DNA of 64,000 nt from Clostridium merdae (GTDB lineage: Bacteria > Bacillota > Clostridia > Oscillospirales > Acutalibacteraceae), in NCBI RefSeq assembly GCF_900176635.1, contig NZ_FXLN01000002.1, forward strand, positions 327,775 through 391,774, read 5' to 3'. Of the stretch, positions 42,085-48,734 are shown one piece after another. Every line of letters begins with the position of its first letter. Position 1 is the first letter of the stretch. The position numbers and the translations under genes were made by a program. Below the pieces are notes generated by a model. That model was given only the letters and a program-made list of their open reading frames with translations, did no database searches and was not told the DNA's origin.

Positions 42085-43714
42085 AGTAATGAAAGTAAAT
42101 AGTGACATGAGGGAGCCTTTAAACTATGTTCACTATATCAACGATATTTCTGTTTTTGGCAACAAAAGCTTCATCATGGCAAAAGAGAATAAAAATCTAT
42201 GGAACGAGTTTTGTCTCAGGAGCCTGTGGCTGTATGGTCATAAGCAAATACGCGAATACGTGTATGCACGCCTGGATGTAAAAAATGTAGACAGCTTATG
42301 GAAAGACAGCGGCGTTTTAGGGGAACAGCTGAACGCATTCTATGGAGTAGAGGCATTCCCGAATGGCAATGGCTTTGTTGTGATGCAAAACATGACTACG
42401 GATCTGTTTAATATTCTGGAATCCAAGTTCCAAGAGGGTTACAGCAGATATGTAGAAAAATTCTTATCTGGTGAAAAGGTTGGGCAATGGTTGGTTTCTA
42501 CATTCAAACTGACCTCCAACGTTTTGCCAACATTAAATACGATTGAAGAAATCATAGCCAATAACGAAGCAGTGACGGACATTTGCAGTAGTGTTCAGGC
42601 GCTTACCGCATTGACGAGCTGCACGTATTCCGCGGACAAAATATCTGCTGCGGAGAGTACAAGTGAGACTGTTGTTCAAAACAGTTTGAATGCTTTAACC
42701 ATACACGCGTTAATTAGCAACCGTTATTTTATGAGGGCGGCAGTACAAAAGCAAAATGTTATGCAGCTCATTGCAAACAGCCAAGCGGCGATGTACTCTG
42801 CAATTCGAAGTAGCATTGCAATGGACGCCATTTTAAACAGCACGGTTGCCATGGGAGAAATTGCGAAAAGTGCAATTGCGATTAATACGCTTTTGGTTGC
42901 CATTGATGATTTGTCGAAAGGAACTGCTTCTTTGCAAACAATTCAAAGTAACATTAGCAGTATCCGTTCGAATTTACCTAAGATAATCGAAGGCAATACG
43001 GCGGAACAAGAAGTAAAACAAACAGAAGAAACCATAAACGGTATTTTGGTTACGCTGAACCCGATTCTAAGTAAAATGGTTGTGGTTAAGGAGACAATCG
43101 CAAAGTTTGTAAACAATGCTACTGCAATGAAAGTGATTGCAAATAGCAGCACGGCAATGAAGTCTATTGCTGTCAGTAGTGCCGCTATGACCGAAATTGC
43201 TGCATCTTCAACGGCAATGACTGCGATTGCAAATAGCAGTACTGCAAGGAACGCTTGTATTAATTCTTCTGTTGCTATGAATGTAGTAAGCAATTCTAAT
43301 CTAGCTGTTGGAAAGTTTGCTGTAGGTTGCGCTGGTTTGGATGCAAGCTTGTATCCGGATTTTAACACTGTTGCTGCATCTTCAACAGCGATGAAAGCGA
43401 TTGCTAATAGTAGCATTGCAATGAGAGTTATTTCCAACAGTAGTGTCGCAATGAACGTTTTATATACAAAGAAAAGCCGACTTTCAGGTGCGAAAAAAAA
43501 CACCAATGGAAAAATGATTATTCTTGAAATTAGCCCAGGTAATACACATTCTGTTGAAAGCTATGGTTATGCTACATTGTCTGATGGTTCTAAGCCAAAT
43601 TGGAATGGCTACATCTCAAGATTTGCTTATTTTCAGATGTTCCCAATGTACGCTACTTATATTAGAAATGATACTGAATTTGATGACTGGGTTGATTACT
43701 TCTTAATCGAATAA
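42071..43714 (+). CDS. Tail fibre with 10-residue repeats, cassette 1
   Basis: 547 residues. A unique N-terminus (MSWAEVMKVNSDMREPLNYV) is followed by a helical part. Three blocks of a ten-residue repeat, consensus (S/T)xAMxxIAxS, sit at about 236-276, 349-415 and 433-465; for example TAMKVIANSS, TAMKSIAVSS, AAMTEIAASS, TAMTAIANSS. The C-terminal 75 residues (SGAKKNTNGKMIILEISPGN, YISRFAYFQMFPMY) form a different globular tip. Such repeats build the rod of fibres, and the tip probably binds the target cell surface. GAGAGGTGG precedes the ATG. Confidence 0.85.
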   Translation: MSWAEVMKVNSDMREPLNYVHYINDISVFGNKSFIMAKENKNLWNEFCLRSLWLYGHKQIREYVYARLDVKNVDSLWKDSGVLGEQLNAFYGVEAFPNGNGFVVMQNMTTDLFNILESKFQEGYSRYVEKFLSGEKVGQWLVSTFKLTSNVLPTLNTIEEIIANNEAVTDICSSVQALTALTSCTYSADKISAAESTSETVVQNSLNALTIHALISNRYFMRAAVQKQNVMQLIANSQAAMYSAIRSSIAMDAILNSTVAMGEIAKSAIAINTLLVAIDDLSKGTASLQTIQSNISSIRSNLPKIIEGNTAEQEVKQTEETINGILVTLNPILSKMVVVKETIAKFVNNATAMKVIANSSTAMKSIAVSSAAMTEIAASSTAMTAIANSSTARNACINSSVAMNVVSNSNLAVGKFAVGCAGLDASLYPDFNTVAASSTAMKAIANSSIAMRVISNSSVAMNVLYTKKSRLSGAKKNTNGKMIILEISPGNTHSVESYGYATLSDGSKPNWNGYISRFAYFQMFPMYATYIRNDTEFDDWVDYFLIE

Positions 43715-43731
43715 AGAAAAGGAGAGTTAAC

Positions 43732-43965
43732 ATGCCTTGTTTTTATGACCAAATTACAGAGCAGTTTGCGAAACAAAAAGAAAACCTAAAAAGGTTAGAG
43801 GATGAAAATTGTAGTTTAAAAGAAAGTAACGGTTCAATAGCTGTAATGGTAGAATCTTTAAAAAACGACTATAAAGCCTTGCAAGATAAAACCCTTACCT
43901 TAACACAAGGAATGGTACAAATGGAGTACGAAAAAGAGCTAGAAAAATTAGGAGGTAACAAATAA
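43732..43965 (+). CDS. Small coiled-coil protein in fibre cassette 1
   Basis: 77 residues. QFAKQKENLKRLEDENCSLK and SLKNDYKALQDKTLTLTQGM form a nearly continuous heptad pattern. No family recognised. Its place after the fibre gene suggests a fibre chaperone or trimerisation helper. AGGAGAG precedes the ATG; the next start overlaps its stop by 1 bp. Confidence 0.7.
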   Translation: MPCFYDQITEQFAKQKENLKRLEDENCSLKESNGSIAVMVESLKNDYKALQDKTLTLTQGMVQMEYEKELEKLGGNK

Positions 43966-44189
43966 TGACTTTTGTTTATAATTTATGCCAAATGCTCATT
44001 CAAAATGGGCTTACAGCAGATTTGCAGGAAAAATTAGATGTTTTCTTTGCAGCAGGCAGGCTCACAAAGGACCAGTACTTAACTCTAAGTATGGCAATTG
44101 CTGGTGAAGAACCAAACGGTGAAGAAGTGCCAGATGAAAATGACAAAGAGGCAGAAGAACCAAAAGTGAGTGATACGGAACAGCAGTAA
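43965..44189 (+). CDS. XkdX-like small protein, cassette 1
   Basis: 74 residues. LCQMLIQNGLTADLQEKLDV then FFAAGRLTKDQYLTLSMAI has the short helix-turn-helix shape of XkdX proteins that follow fibre genes. An acidic tail rich in Glu/Asp ends it. Its counterpart in cassette 2 may be the gene at 46107. Role unknown. Confidence 0.6.
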   Translation: MTFVYNLCQMLIQNGLTADLQEKLDVFFAAGRLTKDQYLTLSMAIAGEEPNGEEVPDENDKEAEEPKVSDTEQQ

Positions 44190-44291
44190 TACGCTGCTCT
44201 AAATAAAGGGTGATAGGACAATGATGTATTTGGTTACGTCATTGTCCATTTAATTACTTAAATTTATATATATTTGAAAGGAGAAAGAGAA

Positions 44292-44429
44292 TTGCCGGAT
44301 ATTACAAGTTTATTTCAAGGCTCGGACGCGGTAAATCGAAATCTATTTAACCAGAAAATCAGCGATATCAACGCGCACGGAAACGACACAACCAGGCATG
44401 TTACAGAAAAGGAACGGGAGGTGTGGAAC
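44292..44429 (+). repeat. Direct repeat B (fibre-base 5' module), pair with 41716-41853
   Basis: Second copy of the fibre-base module. Most differences are at third codon positions, which indicates both copies are under selection for the protein. Confidence 0.8.
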
Positions 44430-44708
44430 GGAAAGGCCACAACCACTACCTATACGGCTACACTGAGCACGGCGGGCTGGTCTGCCAATGCCCCACATAC
44501 TCAAACGGTTACAGTCAGCGGTCTGCTGGAAATAGATAATCCAATAATTGATGTAGTGTTATCAGATGCAGTTGCAACAGCTCAAGCACAACTAGACGCA
44601 TGGGGCTACGTAAGCAAAATAGTAACAGGTGAAAATAGTATAGTGGTATATTGTTATGATGCTAAACCTACGATTGCAATTCCAATTCAAATACTGGTGG
44701 TGAGATGA
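44292..44708 (+). CDS. Fibre-base protein, cassette 2
   Basis: 138 residues from TTG at 44292, placed by homology to cassette 1; AAAGGAG lies 13-14 nt upstream. The first 46 residues repeat the cassette 1 base (PDITSLFQGSDAVNR, LFNQKISDINAHGNDTTRHV). The C-terminal part (TTTTYTATLSTAGWSANAPH, DVVLSDAVATAQAQLDAWGY) matches fibre domains with an alternating beta pattern. The TGA stop is followed directly by the next ATG. Confidence 0.85.
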   Translation: MPDITSLFQGSDAVNRNLFNQKISDINAHGNDTTRHVTEKEREVWNGKATTTTYTATLSTAGWSANAPHTQTVTVSGLLEIDNPIIDVVLSDAVATAQAQLDAWGYVSKIVTGENSIVVYCYDAKPTIAIPIQILVVR

Positions 44709-45749
44709 ATGGGGATAGCTTTATTAAGACGTAGAATGCTTACATTAGATGAGATTTTTGGTGATGGAAGACATGGTGATGCTGTGATAAGCAGCAATAT
44801 GTCATTTAACGTTGGTTCTGCCGCTGAGTATATGGAGTTGCAGTATAAATCTCTTACTATTAACCCTAATGTATCAGTAACTCTAAATAATCTAAATTCG
44901 GGGCTAATCATTAGGGTTCAAGGCGATTGTATTATAAAAGGAACCTTATCTCAAAGTAATTTAGCAGCAGCGCTACATACAAGCAGTTTTAATTACCCGG
45001 CATCCTTGTCTCCGGGCAAGGGAGGTAGTGGCGGTCGGGGTAGCGACATGAAGGGTGTTCTTATTAGGGAGACACATTCAAAGGGAATGTCGGCAAGGAA
45101 GTATGGCGGTGGGTATGGCAGTGGCGGCGACGGAGGAGGTTATGTTAATTCCTATAAAAACATGGGAGGTAGAGGCGGAGGCGCTGACCAAATAACAACT
45201 GATATTATTGATACCTTTTTAGGAGGAAGCGCTGGGACTAGTCGATATCAGGCAGGTGGCGGTAGATATGGTGGCGGTGGCGGTGGCGACGGCACAGCTG
45301 GAGATAGTGGGCGATACAGTGCTGGTGGGAATGGCCCCGGTAGTAGTGGCGGTGACGGGTATCTGGTCGACAACAAATACTATATATATGGTGGTGGTGG
45401 CGGTGCTGGTAACCGGGGTGGCGGTGTTATAATATTTGCTGTTGGGGGGAACTTTGTTTGTAGCGGGAGAATCGATTGCTCTGGTGGTCGTGGAGGCTGG
45501 GGTGGTGACGCAGCCGCAGGTGGCGGTGGAGGCGGCGGTGGAGGCGGCGGAGGAATCTACATCCTCTATCGAAAATCCTATACAAACACGGGTAGTTTAA
45601 CTGTTGCAGGCGGCGGTGGCGGACCCGGCGGGAATTCTACTCCATCAAGTGGTAATACTGGACATGGAGAATTTGGTACTGCCGGAGGCATAGGCTCAAT
45701 TTCAGTAAAAAAATATAGTAAAGGAGAATACTATTTTGGCGCAAAATAA
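44709..45749 (+). CDS. Glycine-rich fibre tip protein, cassette 2
   Basis: 346 residues. The N-terminus (LLRRRMLTLDEIFGDGRHGD) and a beta-solenoid-like part (to about residue 100) precede a Gly-dominated region (about 105-330). That region holds runs of GGG, GGS and GGY, including a 12-Gly run, broken by hydrophobic strands such as YYIYGGGG, VIIFAVGGNFV and GIYILYRKSY. This alternation recalls the polyglycine-II adhesin of T-even-like phages. I infer a receptor-binding tip. Overlaps the next gene by 14 bp. Cassette 1 has nothing similar. Confidence 0.82.
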   Translation: MGIALLRRRMLTLDEIFGDGRHGDAVISSNMSFNVGSAAEYMELQYKSLTINPNVSVTLNNLNSGLIIRVQGDCIIKGTLSQSNLAAALHTSSFNYPASLSPGKGGSGGRGSDMKGVLIRETHSKGMSARKYGGGYGSGGDGGGYVNSYKNMGGRGGGADQITTDIIDTFLGGSAGTSRYQAGGGRYGGGGGGDGTAGDSGRYSAGGNGPGSSGGDGYLVDNKYYIYGGGGGAGNRGGGVIIFAVGGNFVCSGRIDCSGGRGGWGGDAAAGGGGGGGGGGGGIYILYRKSYTNTGSLTVAGGGGGPGGNSTPSSGNTGHGEFGTAGGIGSISVKKYSKGEYYFGAK

Positions 45750-46095
45750 TAGACAGATAAGACTAGCCATATTCCACAACGAGTTTGATGGTACAAAGCA
45801 GTATGCTGAACAACTTGCTTCTAAACTTGATGTTGAAACTGCACTAATTAATTTTATGGATGCTCGTCCGTGTACAGAAGTGTTACCTCTGCGAGCAACC
45901 CCCAACGTCGCCCTGCTTCTCTTTGTTGACAGCCTTGAAGAACTACAAGAACAGATCGACATACTGCGGCAGCTCAGATATATCCGTAAGCAGGAAACCG
46001 TGACCGGAATTGTGGACGAGTTGGTGGACGTTGCTAGGGATAATATCCCGGATGAGCTGGCGGTTAAGATTGCAAATACATTTTATAGTGAATGA
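45736..46095 (+). CDS. Small alpha/beta protein in cassette 2
   Basis: 119 residues from TTG with AAAGGAG upstream, overlapping the tip gene. RQIRLAIFHNEFDGTKQYAE, SKLDVETALINFMDARPCTE and NVALLLFVDSLEELQEQIDI suggest a Rossmann-like or thioredoxin-like sheet-helix fold. No family recognised. It may be a fibre-assembly helper, in the position the coiled-coil gene holds in cassette 1. Confidence 0.6.
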   Translation: MAQNNRQIRLAIFHNEFDGTKQYAEQLASKLDVETALINFMDARPCTEVLPLRATPNVALLLFVDSLEELQEQIDILRQLRYIRKQETVTGIVDELVDVARDNIPDELAVKIANTFYSE

Positions 46096-46106
46096 GGAGT
46101 AAAAGT

Positions 46107-46277
46107 ATGACAGGACGATTGAAAGTTGCTGCTGAATTAATACAGCGACGGGTACAAGCGGGCGAAAGCAGAGAAGTTGTTTTTGCTGATTATAAATTGT
46201 TAACGGACACTGAAAAATCAGAGATTGTTGCCGCCGCTCTAGATGCAGTGGAAACGGATGGGAAGAGTAATGCTTAA
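46107..46277 (+). CDS. XkdX-like small protein, cassette 2
   Basis: 56 residues from ATG at 46107, with GAGGAG about 5 nt upstream (the ATG at 46092 overlaps that site). ELIQRRVQAGESREVVFADY and KLLTDTEKSEIVAAALDAV resemble the 43965 product in length and pattern (LIQ...VF...LT...). Overlaps the lysin gene by 8 bp. Role unknown. Confidence 0.55.
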   Translation: MTGRLKVAAELIQRRVQAGESREVVFADYKLLTDTEKSEIVAAALDAVETDGKSNA

Positions 46278-47145
46278 AGGCATCGACGTGAGCAACGCCA
46301 ACGGGCTCGTTGACTGGGACAAGCTGAAGGGCAATATTGATTTTGCCATCCTGCGCTGTGGGTATGGCAGCGATATGGTTAGCCAAGACGACAAGCAGTG
46401 GGCGCGGAATGTGGCTGAGTGCAACCGATTAGGCATCCCGTGGGGTGTGTATCTATATAGCTATGCAATGACGGTAAAGGAAGCCGAAAGTGAGGCGGCA
46501 CATGCCTTGCGGCTACTTAAGGGTTTCAAGCCCACCTACCCTGTGTACATTGATATGGAAGATGCCGACGGTTACAAGAGCAAGCGCGGTGGAACCAGCA
46601 AGCAGGTGGCAACTGCCATCTGTTTGCGCTTCTGTGAAAGAATTGCGGCGGCAGGCTTTCCCGCTGGAGTGTACGCGAATAAGGATTGGGCAGTCAATCG
46701 CCTGAATATGTCGCAACTTGTCAATTATTCCTTCTGGCTGGCACAGTATAGTACCAAGGTGACCTACCCCGGTGAGTACGATGTGTGGCAGTACTCCAGT
46801 GATGGCAGCTTGCCGGGAATTTCCGGGAGAGTAGATCTCAATCTTTGTTACAAGGATTTTTCTAACGGTTGTGTTCCGGAAATCACTGGTCTTACGCTAG
46901 ATACCTCCAGTAAAAGCATGGCGGTGGGAGAAACGTATACGGTGCTCGCCCGCTGCCAAGAAAAACCTACGGTGAGCACCACGGGGCGAGACGTGATTTT
47001 TGCTTCGGAGCCGCGGTTAGATTCCAAAGGGCGTGGCTGGCTCATCGATGTAAAAGGCCTACCATTGGAACCAGTGGCAAGGCATGGACATATTATGGTC
47101 ACGTCGGGTGGACAGACCGTACCGTGTAACTTTACCGTATTGTAA
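46270..47145 (+). CDS. GH25-family endolysin (lysozyme)
   Basis: 291 residues from ATG at 46270, with GGGAAGAG upstream. GIDVSNANGLVDWDKLKGN begins the GH25 barrel; the catalytic DxE is in YPVYIDMEDADGY, and YDVWQYSSDGSLPGISGRVD ends the domain at about residue 193. The C-terminal 90 residues (EITGLTLDTSSKSMAVGETY, VTSGGQTVPCNFTVL) form a beta-sandwich-like region that may bind the wall. It would hydrolyse muramic acid linkages of the producer's own wall for particle release. Confidence 0.93.
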   Translation: MLKGIDVSNANGLVDWDKLKGNIDFAILRCGYGSDMVSQDDKQWARNVAECNRLGIPWGVYLYSYAMTVKEAESEAAHALRLLKGFKPTYPVYIDMEDADGYKSKRGGTSKQVATAICLRFCERIAAAGFPAGVYANKDWAVNRLNMSQLVNYSFWLAQYSTKVTYPGEYDVWQYSSDGSLPGISGRVDLNLCYKDFSNGCVPEITGLTLDTSSKSMAVGETYTVLARCQEKPTVSTTGRDVIFASEPRLDSKGRGWLIDVKGLPLEPVARHGHIMVTSGGQTVPCNFTVL

Positions 47146-47190
47146 AGAAATATGGTTGCTTAAATTCACCCGGCAGAGAGAGGGGTAAAA

Positions 47191-47409
47191 ATGGGTAAAA
47201 TCAATTGGGCGCAAAAGCTGACATCGCGTAAATTCTGGCTAGCAGTAGCCGCATTTATTGTGGGTGTACTAGCTTTGTTCGGGGCAGACGCAAACACCAC
47301 ACAGCAGGTAAGCGGTGTGATTTTATCACTCGGCGCGGTGATTGCCTATATCGCCGGCGAGGGGTATGTGGATGGTCAGGCGGCCTCGGGGGAGCAAAAG
47401 ACAGAATAG
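47191..47409 (+). CDS. Holin
   Basis: 72 residues. A basic/polar N-terminus (KINWAQKLTSRKFW) is followed by two spans, AVAAFIVGVLALFGA and VSGVILSLGAVIAYIAG, then a short charged tail; this is a class II-like holin topology. With the adjacent GH25 lysin it makes a complete lysis cassette. GAGAGGGG precedes the ATG. The last gene of the tail module, followed by a terminator. Confidence 0.9.
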   Translation: MGKINWAQKLTSRKFWLAVAAFIVGVLALFGADANTTQQVSGVILSLGAVIAYIAGEGYVDGQAASGEQKTE

Positions 47410-47454
47410 GTTCGCGTGCGGAGTGTAAAATGCTCTCGTGAACAAAGGATGGAA

Positions 47455-47498
47455 AAAGGCCCTCAACCCAGATTCATATCTGCGGTTGAGGGTCTTTT
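47455..47498 (+). terminator. Terminator at the right end of the tail module
   Basis: AAAGGCCCTCAACC...GGTTGAGGGTCTTT with an inner AGAT-TCAT-ATCT hairpin, then a TTTTG run. It separates the tail operon from the convergent dusB gene. Confidence 0.85.
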
Positions 47499-47519
47499 GT
47501 TATAGTAAAATAATATGAT

Positions 47520-48500
47520 TTAAAGGGAAGAAGAAAGCACCTTCTGGGCTAGCACCTCAATGTCGTGAAATACAGATAGCTGCCCAGCCTCACAGCGGAA
47601 CGCCGCCGCATTCGGTAATCCCTTTAAATACCAGCCTGCATGCTTTCGTGCCTCGCGCATGGCGCGGTCTTCGCCCTTATCTTCACACATGGCTTGTACA
47701 TGGCGCAGCATAATGAGCATGCGCTCGTTTAAGGTTGGGGGCGGCAACAGCACTCCGGTGGAAAGGTACGCGTGAATCTCTCGGAATATCCACGGGTTTC
47801 CCAGAGCGGCGCGGCCTACCATCACCATATCGCACCCGGTTTGCTCCAGCATTTGAGCAGCGGTTTTGGCATCGGTAACATCTCCGTTACCAATCACAGG
47901 AATTTTTACGGCTTGCTTTACAGCGGCAATGCTGTCCCAATCCGCGCTGGGCTGGTACATCTGCTCGCGGGTTCTACCGTGAATGGCAATGGCATCCGCA
48001 CCTGCGGCCTCGCAGATTTGCGCAACCTCCACGGCGTTGATGCTGTTTTTATCCCAACCCTTGCGGATTTTTACCGTAACCGGCACATTCACAGCAGATT
48101 TTACTGCCGCAACAATCTTGCCGCAAAGCTCGGGATTTTTCATCAGTGCACTGCCACTGCCGTGCCCTCTGCCACTGGTGCCGCACACCTTGGGTGCAGG
48201 GCAGCCCATGTTAATATCGATGGCATCGGGAGAAAAATTCATCGCAATCTCTGCTCCACGTGCCAAATAATCGGGTTCATCGCCAAAAAGCTGAATCGCC
48301 GCGGGTCGCTCCGCGTCTGAAAGCTTCATGAGTTGGTTGGTCTTATAGTTTTTATACGTTAATCCTTGCGCACTCACCATTTCGGTTACTACATACCCTG
48401 CTCCAAAATCCACACATAGCTGGCGGTATGAAGCGTCGGTAATCCCAGCCATTGGCGCGAGCGCCGCTCGGTTTTCAATGAGAAAAGAACCCAGTTTCAA
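47520..48500 (-). CDS. dusB: tRNA-dihydrouridine synthase (DusB-type)
   Basis: 326 residues from TTG at 48500, 9 nt after GAAAGGA; the longer frame upstream has no site. LAPMAGITDASYRQLC (FMN site), DINMGCPAPKV with the catalytic Cys, AIHGRTREQMYQPSADW and IGNGDVTDAKTAAQML are diagnostic. It reduces uridines in tRNA D-loops. The loop after NMGCPAPKV is longer than usual (VCGTSGRGHGSGSALM), about six residues, with an AGTGGCAG direct repeat in the DNA. Divergent from polA. Confidence 0.92.
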   Translation of the reverse strand: MKLGSFLIENRAALAPMAGITDASYRQLCVDFGAGYVVTEMVSAQGLTYKNYKTNQLMKLSDAERPAAIQLFGDEPDYLARGAEIAMNFSPDAIDINMGCPAPKVCGTSGRGHGSGSALMKNPELCGKIVAAVKSAVNVPVTVKIRKGWDKNSINAVEVAQICEAAGADAIAIHGRTREQMYQPSADWDSIAAVKQAVKIPVIGNGDVTDAKTAAQMLEQTGCDMVMVGRAALGNPWIFREIHAYLSTGVLLPPPTLNERMLIMLRHVQAMCEDKGEDRAMREARKHAGWYLKGLPNAAAFRCEAGQLSVFHDIEVLAQKVLSSSL

Positions 48501-48595
48501 TGAATAAAATCCTTTCCAATAAAAGCTCAGAATTCTTACAGCCGTTTGTGGCATAAGGTTCTTATTAATATACCACAATCCGGGACGAAAAGCAC

Positions 48596-48624
48596 TTAAT
48601 TTTTTCGCTGGAAGATGTTATAAT
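48596..48624 (+). promoter_or_regulatory. Promoter of the polA operon
   Basis: TATAAT at 48619-48624 with TTAATT 17 nt upstream; about 110 bp before the polA start. Confidence 0.55.
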
Positions 48625-48734
48625 AAATGTAAGATAAAACAGATTGCGGCAGATGCAAAAGGAACGAATGAAAAACAATGTGTCATTTTGCAAAGGGAGC
48701 GCCGCTTCGCGCAACGCGGAAGAATGGAGAAAAA

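Noticed and set aside
42943..43506. Long minus-strand frame opposite the fibre repeats
   Set aside because: An antisense shadow of the (S/T)xAMxxIAxS repeats with no ribosome site.
33491..47409. Decayed prophage
   Set aside because: All tail and lysis genes are open, overlap in order and keep their ribosome sites; no pseudogenes, integrase or attachment repeats were seen.
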